A program made the position numbers and the translations under genes. A stretch of 64,000 bases of DNA from Microbacterium sp. Se63.02b (lineage in GTDB: Bacteria; Actinomycetota; Actinomycetes; Actinomycetales; Microbacteriaceae): the NCBI RefSeq assembly GCF_014171575.1, contig NZ_CP050453.1:3596001-3660000 (forward strand). The letters run 5' to 3'. The notes beneath the pieces were generated by a model. That model worked only from the letters and a program-made list of their open reading frames with translations. It did not search any database and was not told the origin of the DNA. Shown piece after piece: positions 16,014 through 25,736 of the stretch. Numbering within the stretch: the stretch's first letter is position 1; every line of letters begins with the position of its first letter.

Positions 16014-16871
16014 ATGAAACACAGACCGTCCCTGCCCTACCTGCTCGTCCTCCCCGGCCTCGCCGTGCTCGTGGCCATCATGTACCCCTTCCTGACGGGT
16101 GTCGCCTGGTCGTTCACCTCCTACCGGCTGAACCGCGGAGCGCCAGAGGTGAACGGCGGGAGGAACTTCCTTGTGCTCTTCAGCTCGGGCGACGGGTGGC
16201 ATGCGATCCTCGTCACCCTGCTCTACACCGTCGGCGTGGTGGCCGTCGAGCTCACCCTCGGGACCCTCATCGCTCTCGCGCTCAACCACGGTCGATACGG
16301 CAGCTTCTTCCGGATCATCGTCGTGCTGCCCCTGCTGATGCCGCCCGTGATCGCGGCGCTGATGTGGAAGGTCATGCTCACCGAGAACGGCGTGACGAAC
16401 TGGCTCATCGAGGCACTCGGCGGCACGGGGTCGCTGTGGTTCAACGGACCGGACACCGCTCTGCTCTCGGTGATGCTCGTCGACGTCTGGCTCTACACGC
16501 CGTTCGTGGTCCTGCTGATGCAGGCGGCCCTCAAGAGCGTTCCTCCCGAGCTCCGCGAGGCCTCAGCGGTCGACGGCGCCAGCAACGTCCGCCACTTCTT
16601 CGCGATCACGGTGCCGATGATCACCCCCGTGCTCGTCGTCGTGGTCGCCTTCCGCGGTATCGACTCCCTCAAGATGTTCGACGTCATCTACACGACGACG
16701 AAGGGCGGTCCCGTCGACGCCACGACGAACCTCCATGTGCTGGCCTATCTGGACGGCATCCGGAACCTCAACTTCGGAGCCTCGATGGCGGCGCTGGTCG
16801 TCCTCTGGGCGATCTGCTACGCGCTCTCGTTCCTGCTCCTCAAAGCCCGCCGGAAGGAGATCTCCGCATGA
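16014..16871 (+). CDS. Sugar ABC transporter permease (MalF-type)
   Basis: 285 residues with six membrane helices, starting LPYLLVLPGLAVLVAIMYPFL. The EAA loop that contacts the ATPase is present as LREASAVDGASNVRHFFAITVPMITP. ATG 16014 follows the intergenic hairpin, with AAAGAAG upstream as ribosome binding site. Its stop overlaps the next permease start as ATGA. No ATPase gene is in this operon. Confidence 0.9.
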   Translation: MKHRPSLPYLLVLPGLAVLVAIMYPFLTGVAWSFTSYRLNRGAPEVNGGRNFLVLFSSGDGWHAILVTLLYTVGVVAVELTLGTLIALALNHGRYGSFFRIIVVLPLLMPPVIAALMWKVMLTENGVTNWLIEALGGTGSLWFNGPDTALLSVMLVDVWLYTPFVVLLMQAALKSVPPELREASAVDGASNVRHFFAITVPMITPVLVVVVAFRGIDSLKMFDVIYTTTKGGPVDATTNLHVLAYLDGIRNLNFGASMAALVVLWAICYALSFLLLKARRKEISA

Positions 16872-17752
16872 CCAGCCCGGAGGACGCCCGCACGATGACC
16901 ATCCCGTACGTCTCCCGCAGCACCAGACGCTCTCGGCGCACCACAGCTCACGGACTCGTGGTCGCCGGTCTCGCCCTGTGGTCACTGTTCACCCTGGGGC
17001 CGATCGCGTGGATCTTCCTGATGTCGCTCAAGACACCGGATCAGATCGTCTCCAACCCGCCGCTCTTCGTCTTCGCACCCACCCTCGACAACTACATCGA
17101 GGTCTTCAGCGGCTCCGAGTTCCTGACCCCGTTCGCCAACTCGCTGATCGTCACCGCCGGCTCGCTCCTCGTCACCCTGGCCATCGGGCTCCCCACCGCC
17201 TATGCCCTCGCGCGCTTCTCGTTCCGCGGCAAGGAGAACATCGCCTTCGGCATCCTCTCGCTCCGTTTCGCCCCCGAGCTGTTGATCATCCTGCCGCTGT
17301 ATCTGATCTTCCAGAAGACGCACCTCGCCGACAGCTACATCGGCCTGATCCTGGCGTACCAGTTGGTGACGCTGCCAATGCTGGTGTGGATGCTGCGCTC
17401 GTTCATCGAAGACCTGCCGGGCGAGCTCGAGGAGGCGGTGGCCGTCGACGGCGGCACCCGTTGGACGGCGTTCCGGCACGTGCTCTTCCGCCTGATCGCT
17501 CCCGGCCTGGCGGCGAGCCTGATGCTCTCGTTCGTCTGGGCGTGGAACAACTACACGCTGCCGCTCGTGCTGGCCGGTCGCCACACGCAGACGGTGACCA
17601 CGGGGTTGCAGCAGTACATCGGCTACCAGTCGATCGAATGGGGCCCGATGGCCGCCGCCACCATGGTCTCGATCGTCCCCGGCATCCTCTTCGCGGTGTT
17701 CTCGCTGCGGTGGATCGTCGGTGGCCTGACGGCGGGGACCGTCAAGGGCTGA
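16868..17752 (+). CDS. Sugar ABC transporter permease (MalG-type)
   Basis: 294 residues, six membrane helices. Features are LGPIAWIFLMSLKTPDQI in the first periplasmic segment and the EAA loop LEEAVAVDGGTRWTAFRHVLFRLIAPGL. It pairs with the preceding permease to form the channel. An ATPase must come from elsewhere; the MalK-type gene at 51126-52199 is the only candidate in the window. Confidence 0.9.
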   Translation: MTSPEDARTMTIPYVSRSTRRSRRTTAHGLVVAGLALWSLFTLGPIAWIFLMSLKTPDQIVSNPPLFVFAPTLDNYIEVFSGSEFLTPFANSLIVTAGSLLVTLAIGLPTAYALARFSFRGKENIAFGILSLRFAPELLIILPLYLIFQKTHLADSYIGLILAYQLVTLPMLVWMLRSFIEDLPGELEEAVAVDGGTRWTAFRHVLFRLIAPGLAASLMLSFVWAWNNYTLPLVLAGRHTQTVTTGLQQYIGYQSIEWGPMAAATMVSIVPGILFAVFSLRWIVGGLTAGTVKG

Positions 17753-17793
17753 CCATCGCACACCCCGTCCCCGAGAAGAAGGAGAGAACCACC

Positions 17794-18840
17794 ATGACCG
17801 CCACCCACCCAGAAGACATGCTCGCGAGCGTGCTCACCGCGCCACGCACCGTCGAACTCCGCCGTGTCCCGGTGCCGCCGGTCGGCCCACGCCAGGTACT
17901 CGTCCGCGTCGAAGCCGTCGGCGTCTGCGGATCCGACACCCACTTCTACGAGACGGGGCGGATCGGCGACATCGTCGTGCACGGCGACGTCGTGCTCGGA
18001 CACGAGTCGGCGGGCACGATCGTGGCGGTCGGCTCCGACGTGTCGGCGGAGCGGGTCGGGACGCGTGTCTCCGTCGAACCGCAGACCGTCTGCCGCCGCT
18101 GCGAGTACTGCAAACGCGGGGACTATCACCTGTGTCGCGCGGTGGAGTTCTACGGCGCCTGGCCCTGCGACGGGTCCTTCGCCGAGTATGAGGTCATCGA
18201 TGACGACTTCGCGCACACTCTGCCCGACGGCGTCAGCTTCGAGCAGGGCGCACTGGCGGAGCCCGTCTCCGTCGCCGTCCACGCCGTCCGGAGATCCGGC
18301 ATCACCGCCTCCTCGCGCGTCTTCATCACCGGCGCAGGGCCGATCGGCGTGCTGAACGCCCAGGTGGCCCGCGCCTTCGGTGCGACCGAGGTCGTCATCA
18401 GCGATCCCGTGGCAGGTCGGCGAGAGCATGCCCTCGCGCACGGAGCGACAGCGGCCGTCGATCCGGCTGACGTCGATCCGGCCGCATTTCAGGAGCACTT
18501 CGACACGTACATCGACGCCTCCGGCAACGCCGCAGCGATCGTCTCGGCGATCCCGATGCTGCGCCCCGGCGGGACGGCCGTCCTGGTGGGCATGGGGGCG
18601 GACCGTCTCGAACTGCCCATCGCGATGATCCAGCACCGGGAGATCACCCTGACCGGCACGTTCCGCTATGTCAACACGTGGCCGACGGCGCTCGACCTCA
18701 TCGCCACCGGGACCGTGAGCGTCGACTCCCTCATCACCGGTCGGTACGGACTGCAGGACGCAGGCGAGGCGCTCATGAAAGCCAAGACGGACCCCACCGC
18801 GATCAAGACGATCGTGGTTCCTGCGCTCACCGCCCGGTGA
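17794..18840 (+). CDS. Zinc-dependent polyol (sorbitol/xylitol-type) dehydrogenase
   Basis: 348 residues of the medium-chain dehydrogenase family. The catalytic zinc site is VGVCGSDTHF plus GHES. Four clustered cysteines (CRRCEYCKRGDYHLC) bind the structural zinc. The NAD site is GAGPIGVLNAQVARAFGATEVVISD, with an acidic residue favouring NAD. It probably oxidises the imported polyol to a ketose that the FGGY kinase on the opposite strand can phosphorylate. It is the last gene of the ABC operon, with a ribosome binding site GGAGAG before ATG 17794. Confidence 0.88.
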   Translation: MTATHPEDMLASVLTAPRTVELRRVPVPPVGPRQVLVRVEAVGVCGSDTHFYETGRIGDIVVHGDVVLGHESAGTIVAVGSDVSAERVGTRVSVEPQTVCRRCEYCKRGDYHLCRAVEFYGAWPCDGSFAEYEVIDDDFAHTLPDGVSFEQGALAEPVSVAVHAVRRSGITASSRVFITGAGPIGVLNAQVARAFGATEVVISDPVAGRREHALAHGATAAVDPADVDPAAFQEHFDTYIDASGNAAAIVSAIPMLRPGGTAVLVGMGADRLELPIAMIQHREITLTGTFRYVNTWPTALDLIATGTVSVDSLITGRYGLQDAGEALMKAKTDPTAIKTIVVPALTAR

Positions 18841-18846
18841 CGTGCA

Positions 18847-18885
18847 CCGCGGGTCGGAGACGCGCTCGACGACTCCGACCCGCGG
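18847..18885. terminator. Bidirectional hairpin between dehydrogenase and kinase genes
   Basis: CCGCGGGTCGGAG (18847-18859) pairs perfectly with 18873-18885 around a 13-base loop, between two convergent operons. Confidence 0.75.
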
Positions 18886-18890
18886 CGATC

Positions 18891-20496
18891 TCAGGGGCGC
18901 GGCGTCATCGCGGCGACCGCAGCCGCCTCGATCGCGAGACCAGCCTGGTACCGCTCGAGATAGCTCGCGAATCCGGCGGCATCCCGCTCGTCCGGGGCGA
19001 TCACCACGGCGTCGTTCTCGGGGAAGACGCACTCGTCCAGGTACCTGCCCAGTTCGCTCCGCTCCGCATGGGCGAGATACGACGCCAGGACCGCGATCCC
19101 CCACGCGCCGCCCTCTCCGGCGAGACTGCCGACGGCGACAGGAACGTCCAGTGCCCCGGCGAGCAGCCGCTGTGCCACCCGCGCGTGCGGAACAAGCCCC
19201 CGTGCGCGAACAGGCGGTCGAGCCGCACGCCCTCCTCCGACAAGACCCGCATGCCGAGGGCGAGCGCCCCGAACACGCCGTAGAGGTGCGACCGCATGAG
19301 ATTCGCGAGCGTGAAGGAATCCGCGGGCGAACGGACCAGGAGCGGATGGCCGGCGGAGAGACCGGCGATCGGTTCGCCGGCCAGGTAGTGGTAGGAGAGG
19401 AGGCCGCCGGCATCCGCTTCACCGTCGAGAGCTTCACGGAAGAGCACGTCGAAGGCGACGTCGTCGTCGACCGGGCGGTCCGCCGCGGCCGCGAACCGTA
19501 CGAAGAGCCGCGCCCAGGCCGCGATGTCGCTGGCGCCGTTGTTGCAATGGACCATCGCGACCTCGTCGCCCGCCGGGGTCATCACGACATCGAGCTCACG
19601 GTGGGCCTTCCCGAGCGGATGCTCCAGGACCACCATGGCGAAGATGCTGGTGCCGGCCGAGATGTTGCCCGTGCGCGGCGCGACGGCGTTGGTCGCGACC
19701 ATGCCGGTCCCGGCGTCGCCCTCGGGAGGGCACAGCGGGATGCCGGACTGCAACAGCCCGGACGGGTCGAGCAGCAGAGCACCGTCGACCGAGAGCCGGC
19801 CCGCGTGCGTCCCGGCGCGCTGCACCTCGGGGAGGAGGTCGCGGAGGGGCGCGGCAGCTGATCGCATACGAGGTCGTCGTACGCCGAAAGCATCCGTTCG
19901 TCGTATGTGCCCGTTGCCGGATCGATCGGGAACATGCCGGATGCGTCGCCGACGCCGAGCACGCGATGACCGGTGAGGCTCTCGTGCACGTATCCGGCCA
20001 GCGTGTTCAGTGCGGCGATCCGCTCCGTGTGCGCCTCTCCCGCACGCACGGCATGATGCAGGTGCGCCACCGACCAGCGCTGCGGTACGTGCACCCCGAA
20101 GAGTTCGGTGAGCTCGGCGGCCGCAGCCGCCGTCCCGGTGTTGCGCCACGTGCGGAAGGGCGTCAGGAGTGCCCCGTCGGCATCGAAGGCCAGGTAGCCG
20201 TGCATCATGGCGGAGATCCCGATGGCGCCGAACGTGGTGGGGCGGACGCCGTACCGGTCGTGCACATCGGCCACCAACTCCGTGTACACGGCGCGCAGCC
20301 CCTCCCAGACATCGTCGATGGCATAGCTCCAGACGCCGTCGACCAGGCGGCTCTCCCACGAGAACCCTCCGGTCGCCAGCACGTCTGCGGGGTCTTCCCC
20401 GACGAGGCAGGCCTTGATGCGCGTGGAGCCGAGCTCGATGCCCAGACTCGTCCGCCCAGCGAGGATGTCTGCGCGTGCCGTTCCCTGCGCCCTCAT
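18891..20496 (-). pseudogene. FGGY-family carbohydrate kinase (xylulokinase/ribulokinase type), frame broken as sequenced
   Basis: About 534 residues once two breaks are repaired. The N-terminal ATPase fold has LGIELGSTRIKACLVGEDP. The substrate region includes AIGISAMMHGYLAFD and FRTWRNTGT. The second domain has GMVATNAVAPRTGNISAGTSIFAMVVLE and MRVLSEEGVRLDRLFAHGGLF, then LAGALDVPVAVGSLAGEGGAWG. Single C or G losses near 19860 and 19190 explain the shifts. It should phosphorylate the ketose formed by the dehydrogenase. ATG 20496 overlaps the araD stop as ATGA, so the two are coupled. Confidence 0.85.
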
Positions 20497-21210
20497 CGCC
20501 GCACGTCCGTGCTCTGCCCGTACACATCCTGATACCGCGTGTAGAGGCGGTCGATCGTGTCCGGGGGCAGGGTCAGGAGCTCACCTCCCGCGCGCGCGTG
20601 ATGGACCGTGCGCGCGATGTCTTCGACCATGACGGCCGCCTTCACCGCGTCCCTCGCATCCGCTCCGATCGTGAACGGTCCGTGGTTGCGCATCAGAACC
20701 GCCCGTGAACGCCGTCCGCTGAGAGTCTCGACGATGCCGCGTCCGATCGAGTCGTCTCCGATGACCGCGAGTGGCCCCACGGGCACCGGCCCACCGAACT
20801 CGTCGGCCATGGCCGTCAGCACGCAGGGGATCTCTCCCCCTGGCCGCCCAGGCGACCGCATAGGTCGAGTGCGTGTGCACGACCCCACCCACCTCGGGCA
20901 TGTTCCGGTATACGTAGGCGTGCGCGGCGGTGTCGCTGGACGGCGCGAGGTCGCTGCCCGGCGTCCCGGCGATCGCGCGGCCATCGAGATCGCACAGGAT
21001 CATGTTCTCCGGAGCGAGGTCGTCGTACGACACCCCGGAGGGCTTGATCACGAACAGCTCGTGCCCCGGCACGCGAGCGGAGACGTTGCCCCCGGTCCAG
21101 ACCACGAGTCCGTAGCGCACGAGCTCGTGATGCAGACGCGAGACCTCGACGCGGAGTCCGTGGATCGAGCGACGGAGTTCGGGTGAGAAATGGGGTGTGT
21201 CGACACTCAA
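20493..21210 (-). pseudogene. araD: L-ribulose-5-phosphate 4-epimerase, frame broken as sequenced
   Basis: A class II aldolase-fold epimerase of about 239 residues. Seen are VRYGLVVWTGGNVSARVPG, KPSGVSYDDLAPENMILCDLDG and the zinc-site histidines in EVGGVVHTHSTYAVAWA. After the break come PCVLTAMADEFGGPVPVGP and the third zinc histidine in RAVLMRNHGPFTIG. Two bases missing from G runs near 20845 fit the slip. Start TTG 21210 follows GAGG by six bases. With the kinase it would feed the polyol into the pentose phosphate pathway through L-ribulose 5-phosphate or a related sugar. Confidence 0.85.
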
Positions 21211-21347
21211 GAGAGACCTCGGGCTAGGTATCGGTAAGAAACGTCGCCCGTGGGGGCGATCGTGACATGTTACCTTCCACCTCTCCGAGATGGCGAGTCG
21301 ACCTCCGGGGCCGTCGTGCCGCACTGCGGCCGGGAACCCCTCGCACA

Positions 21348-21384
21348 CGACGAACGCCCCCCCGATCGGGAGGCGCGTTCGTCG
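21348..21384 (-). terminator. Hairpin after prpC
   Basis: CGACGAACGC (21348-21357) pairs with GCGTTCGTCG (21375-21384); the loop holds further complementary G and C runs. It lies 12 bases behind the prpC stop and ends the propionate operon. The araD promoter must lie between here and 21210. Confidence 0.7.
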
Positions 21385-21395
21385 AACCGTCGAGA

Positions 21396-22529
21396 TCAGC
21401 CCTCGATGTGCCGCTCCTCTGGACCGTCGTAGTGCGAGAGCGGACGGATGAGAGCGTTGGCTCCGGCCTGCTCGATCACATGCGCCGTCCATCCGGTCAC
21501 GCGCGCCGCCACGAACAGCGGAGTGAAGGTGAGCGTGTCGAAGCCGATGAGGTTGTACGCGGGCCCCGAGGGGTAGTCCAGGTTCGGGTAGATGCCCTTG
21601 CGCGCCACGAACTCCGACTCGAGCGCGTCGTACAGCGCGGCGACGTCCGGGCGGTCGTAGTGCTCCACGAGGGTGTCGAGCGCCGCCTTCATGGTCGGCA
21701 CCCGCGAGTCGCCCTTCTTGTAGACGCGGTGCCCGAAGCCCATGATCTTGCGCTTCTCGGCGAGCGCCTTGTCGAGCCAGGGCCCCACGTTCTCGGCCGA
21801 GCCGATGTCGTCGAAGATGTGCAGCACGGCCTCGTTCGCACCGCCGTGCAGCGGCCCCTTGAGCGCACCGATCGCGCCGACGACCGCCGAGTAGATGTCG
21901 CTCAGGGTCGAGGTGATGACGCGCGCGGTGAACGTCGAGGCGTTGAAGGAGTGCTCGGCGTACAGGATCATCGACCGGTTGAACGCGTCCACCACGACGT
22001 CGTCCGCCTCCTCGCCGAACGTCATCCAGAGGAAGTTCGCGGAGTAGTCGAGGTCGTCCCGCGGGGCGATGATCTCCTGCCCGCGACGGCGACGCTGACC
22101 GTAGGCGACGATCGCGGGCAGTGCCGCGAACAGGCGGATGCTGCGCTCGAGGTTCTGCTCCGGGCTGCCGCCGGCGTCGAGCACCGAACCGCCCGCACCG
22201 GGGTCGGAGGCGCCGATCAGGCTGACCGCGGTGCGGACCTCGTCCATCGGATGCGCCTCCAGCGGCACGAGGTCGATCGCGGCCTTGACGTTGTCGGCGA
22301 GCGCGCGGTGCTTCCGCTCGTCGAGACGGAACGCCGCGAGCTCTTCGGGCGTCGGCAGCTCGCCGTTCCAGAGGAGGTAGGCGACGGCCTCGAACGGCTG
22401 CGTATCGGCCAGCTCCTGCACGGGATATCCGCGGTACAGCAGGCTGTTGGTGTCGGGGTTGACCTTCGAGATCGCGGTCGTGTCGACGACGACGCCCGCA
22501 AGGCCTTTCTTGATGTCCGGCTCGGTCAT
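21396..22529 (-). CDS. prpC: 2-methylcitrate synthase
   Basis: 377 residues of the citrate synthase family, condensing propionyl-CoA with oxaloacetate. Catalytic regions are EHSFNASTFTARVITST (His), LKGPLHGGANEAV (His) and the Asp/Arg segment NLDYPSGPAYNLIGFDTLTFTPLFVAAR. The length and its place after prpD and prpB mark it as methylcitrate rather than housekeeping synthase. The frame could open at GTG 22535, but AAGGAG lies five bases before ATG 22529, so the latter is chosen. The prpB stop lies within that ribosome binding site. Confidence 0.93.
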   Translation of the reverse strand: MTEPDIKKGLAGVVVDTTAISKVNPDTNSLLYRGYPVQELADTQPFEAVAYLLWNGELPTPEELAAFRLDERKHRALADNVKAAIDLVPLEAHPMDEVRTAVSLIGASDPGAGGSVLDAGGSPEQNLERSIRLFAALPAIVAYGQRRRRGQEIIAPRDDLDYSANFLWMTFGEEADDVVVDAFNRSMILYAEHSFNASTFTARVITSTLSDIYSAVVGAIGALKGPLHGGANEAVLHIFDDIGSAENVGPWLDKALAEKRKIMGFGHRVYKKGDSRVPTMKAALDTLVEHYDRPDVAALYDALESEFVARKGIYPNLDYPSGPAYNLIGFDTLTFTPLFVAARVTGWTAHVIEQAGANALIRPLSHYDGPEERHIEG

Positions 22530-22531
22530 GG

Positions 22532-23435
22532 TCACTCCTTCGTGATGGTGAAGTTGAAGACGCCGGAGTCGAAGTGGTTGTACGACTCGTAGTCGATCAG
22601 GTCGTAGAGATCGGCGCGATGCTGCATCTCGCCGAGCTTCGAGGTCAGATGTCCCTCGTCGTTCAGCGTATCGAGCGCACGGCCTGCCGCCCCCATCGAG
22701 ATGCGCAGCAGCGACACCGGCCAGATGACGAGGTTCACACCCGCGTCCCGCAGCTGATCGACGGAGAACAGCTCGCTCTTGCCGAACTCGGTCATGTTCG
22801 CCAGGATCGGCACCTCGAGCGCCTCTGCCATGGCCTCGAACTCGGCGAGCGTGCGCATGGCCTCGGGGAAGATCGCGTCCGCCCCCGCATCGACCAGTGC
22901 CTTGGCGCGGTCGATCGCGGCGTCCAGACCGTCGATCGCGCGGATGTCGGTGCGCGCCATGATGAGGAAGTTCGGGTCGCGCCGGGCGTCAGCGGCGGCC
23001 CGGATGCGCTTGATCGCGGTGTTCTCGTCGACCACGGCCTTGCCGTCGAGGTGGCCGCACCGCTTGGGATTGATCTGGTCCTCGATGTGCGTGCCCGCGA
23101 GACCCGCGTCTTCGAGCTCCTGGATCGTGCGGGCGACGTTCATCGGCTCGCCGAAGCCGGTGTCGGCGTCGACGATCGCGGGAAGGTCGGTCATGCGGGC
23201 GATCTGCTTCGCCCGACCGGCGACCTCGGTCAACGTCGTGAGGCCGATGTCGGGCAGCCCCAGGTCGGCGGAGAGCACGGCGCCGGAGATGTAGACGCCG
23301 TCGAAGCCCTTCTGCTCGATCAGGCGGGCGCTCAGCGGGTTGAAGGCGCCGGGGAAGCGCAGCAGCTCCCCCGCTGGCCAGACGCTCACGGAACAGCCTC
23401 CGCTTGTCGGCCGGTGTGACGGTGGAGTACAGCAT
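22532..23435 (-). CDS. prpB: 2-methylisocitrate lyase (one G too many near the N-terminus)
   Basis: About 301 residues, cleaving 2-methylisocitrate to pyruvate and succinate. ICL-family features are the KKCGH-like active site, here NPKRCGHLDGK, then DADTGFGEPMNVARTIQELEDAG and the C-terminal YESYNHFDSGVFNF. From ATG 23435 the first codons read MLYSTVTPADKRRLFRERLASG. A GGGGG run near 23382, one base longer than expected, puts the rest (ELLRFPGAFNPLSARL) in another frame. A caller would therefore start at 23389 with a wrong N-terminus. It overlaps prpD by one base. Confidence 0.9.
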
Positions 23436-24960
23436 CAGAACAGCCCCTGGGGAGCCGGAGCGGCATCGAGCACGCCGGGCTTCGCGACGATCGAGAGCTC
23501 TCCGACCTCGGCCGCCGTGAGTTCGGGCAGGCGCTGCACGAGGGCGAGGAACCGCTCGATCTCGGCGGGTTCGAGCACGGGTTCTGCGAGCAGACGGAAC
23601 TTCGCGATGTAGTTCTCGCGCGCGAACGGACGAGCTCCCAGCGGATGCGCGTCGGCCACGGCGATCTCGTCGACCACGGTCGAGCCGTCGGTCAGCCGGA
23701 TCTCGACGCGACCGCCGAACGCCTTCTCATCCGGGTCCTCGGGTGGTAGCGGCGCGTCCACTCGGCATCCTCGGCCGTGGTGATCTTGTGCCACAGCGCG
23801 ACCGTGTCGGCACGGCCGGCGCGCTCGGGGGCGTAGGAGTCGACGTGGTGCCAGCCGCCGTCCTGCAGTGCCACCGCGAAGATGTACGGCACCGAGTGGT
23901 CGAGCGTCTCGCGCGACGCGGTCGGGTCGTACTTCTGCGGGTCGTTCGCGCCGGAGCCGATCACGTTGTGCGTGTGGTGGCTGGTGTGGATGACGATGGA
24001 CTCGATGTTCGCGGGGTCGCGCAGCGCCGGGTTCTCGATCCCGAGCTTGCGGGCGAGGTCGATCAGCGCCTGGGCCTGGTACTCGGCCGAGTGCTCCTTC
24101 GTGTACGAGTCGAGGATCGCGCGCTTGGGCTCGCCCGCGGCGGGCAGCGGCACCTCGTAGGCGGCGTCCTTGCCGTCGAGCATCCAGGCGATCACACCGT
24201 CTTCGCCTTCGTAGATCGGCGCGGGGCTGGTCTGTCCGCGCATCGCCCGGTCGACCGCCTCGACGGCCATCTTGCCCGCGAAGGCCGGGGCGTGCGCCTT
24301 CCAGGTCGAGATCTCGCCCTTGCGGCTCTGACGCGTGGCGGTCGTGGTGTGCAGGCCCTGTCCGACGGCCTGGTAGATCGTCTCGACATCGAGGCCGAGC
24401 AGGGTGCCGATGCCGGCGGCGGCCGACGGGCCGAGGTGGGCGACGTGGTCGATCTTGTGCTTGTGCAGGCAGATCGCGCGCACCAGGTCCATCTGGATCT
24501 CGTAGCCGGTCGCGATGCCGCGCACGAGCGCCCGCCCGTCCTTGCCGGTGTGCTGCGCGACCGCGAGGATCGGCGGGATGTTGTCGCCGGGGTGCGAGTA
24601 CTCGGCGGCGAGGAACGTGTCGTGGTAGTCGAGCTCGCGCACGGCGACGCCGTTGGCCCACGCCGCCCACTCCGGGCTGGTGCGGTGGTCGAGTTCGGCA
24701 CCGAAGAGGTTCGCGCCGACGCCGCCGGTCGAGACGGGGTGACGGAAGGCCTGTGCGCGGGCCGCGTTGATCGGGGCACGGGTGAGCGAGGCCGCTGCGA
24801 CCGACGCGTTGTCGATGATGCGGTTGATGATCATGTCGACGACATCCTGCTCGACCTCGACGGGGTCGGCCGCGACCTCGGCGATCTTCCAGGCCAGCTG
24901 GTCTTCACGGGCGAGGTTCTCGTCGCTGCGGTGCACGCGGACGTGGTGGGTGACGGTCAT
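23435..24960 (-). pseudogene. prpD: 2-methylcitrate dehydratase, frame broken as sequenced
   Basis: MmgE/PrpD family, about 508 residues, dehydrating 2-methylcitrate. It begins [20 protein letters not shown]. Conserved blocks include [49 protein letters not shown] and [24 protein letters not shown]. One C missing from a CCCC run near 23740 moves the last 100 residues ([19 protein letters not shown] to the C-terminus APAPQGLF) into another frame. ATG 24960 overlaps the regulator stop as ATGA. Confidence 0.9.
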
Positions 24961-25637
24961 GAGCGTCCTTCGCTGTTGTGGGGAGAGTCGTCGGGGAGGG
25001 AGTCGAGGATGCCGGCGAGCGCGTTGTGCAGGTGCACGTGCGTGGCATGAGCGGCGAGGTCGCCGTCACGCGCCGCCAGGGCTTCGGCGATGGTGCGGTG
25101 CTCGGCGGCGGAGGCCGCGAGGCGGGCGGGCTTGTCGCGGGCCATGCGGCGCACGCGCACCAGGTGCGTGCGCACGGTCCGCAGGGCGGAGGCGATGTAG
25201 TCGTTGTCGACCGCGGCGTCGAGTGCGGCGTCGAAGCGGGCGATGAGCGCGTAGTACGCATCGCGGCCTTCGGCGGCGTGGAGGTCGACGTGCGCGAACT
25301 CGTCCGCGAGGGCGGCGAACAGTGCGGAATCCCCGCGTGCGGCGGCGAGGCGGGCCGAACTCTCCTCGAGTGCTCGGCGGATCTCGAAGAGCGAGCGGAT
25401 GTCGTCGGCGTCCAGATCGGCGACGACCGTGACCCGCGGCGACTGCTGGACCACGAGGCCGTCGGCAGCGAGACGGCGCAGCGCCTCACGCATGGGCGTG
25501 CGGCTCACGCCGAGCCGTTCGGCCTGCTCGACCTCGCCCAGCACGGCGCCGGCAGCCAGCACACCCGACTGGATGTCGTCCAGCAGGGCCGTGTACGCGC
25601 GATCGCTCGCGGAGGTCCGCTCAGCGGGAAGGGTCAT
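24957..25637 (-). CDS. GntR/FCD-family regulator of the propionate operon
   Basis: 226 residues. The N-terminal winged helix contains [28 protein letters not shown]. The C-terminal FCD effector domain has [18 protein letters not shown] and metal-site histidines ([36 protein letters not shown]). ATG 25637 is chosen from the domain start; an in-frame ATG 23 codons upstream would put two operator-like sites inside the gene. It is the first gene of the operon and translationally coupled to prpD. It probably represses its own promoter through the GTATAC sites at 25646 and 25699, responding to a pathway intermediate. Confidence 0.88.
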   Translation of the reverse strand: MTLPAERTSASDRAYTALLDDIQSGVLAAGAVLGEVEQAERLGVSRTPMREALRRLAADGLVVQQSPRVTVVADLDADDIRSLFEIRRALEESSARLAAARGDSALFAALADEFAHVDLHAAEGRDAYYALIARFDAALDAAVDNDYIASALRTVRTHLVRVRRMARDKPARLAASAAEHRTIAEALAARDGDLAAHATHVHLHNALAGILDSLPDDSPHNSEGRS

Positions 25638-25645
25638 GCCCTCAG

Positions 25646-25706
25646 TGTATACATAAAGCGGATTCGAGTGCTGCTTTTCCTCGCGGTCACGTTCCGGCGT
25701 ATACAT
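25646..25706 (-). promoter_or_regulatory. Two ATGTATAC operator-like sites upstream of the propionate operon
   Basis: TGTATACA (25646-25653) is a perfect palindrome. GTATAC recurs at 25699-25704, centre to centre about 52 bases, or five helical turns. Both read ATGTATAC on the minus strand. The proximal copy is 10 bases from the regulator's start codon. Confidence 0.6.
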
Positions 25707-25736
25707 TCTCCGCTCGCCCTGCAGGGGAGAGGGACG

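Noticed and set aside
13992..16871. 959-residue plus-strand ORF reaching into the permease.
   Set aside because: Only the last 285 codons are real; the remainder lies over the binding-protein gene and the SorC gene in wrong frames.
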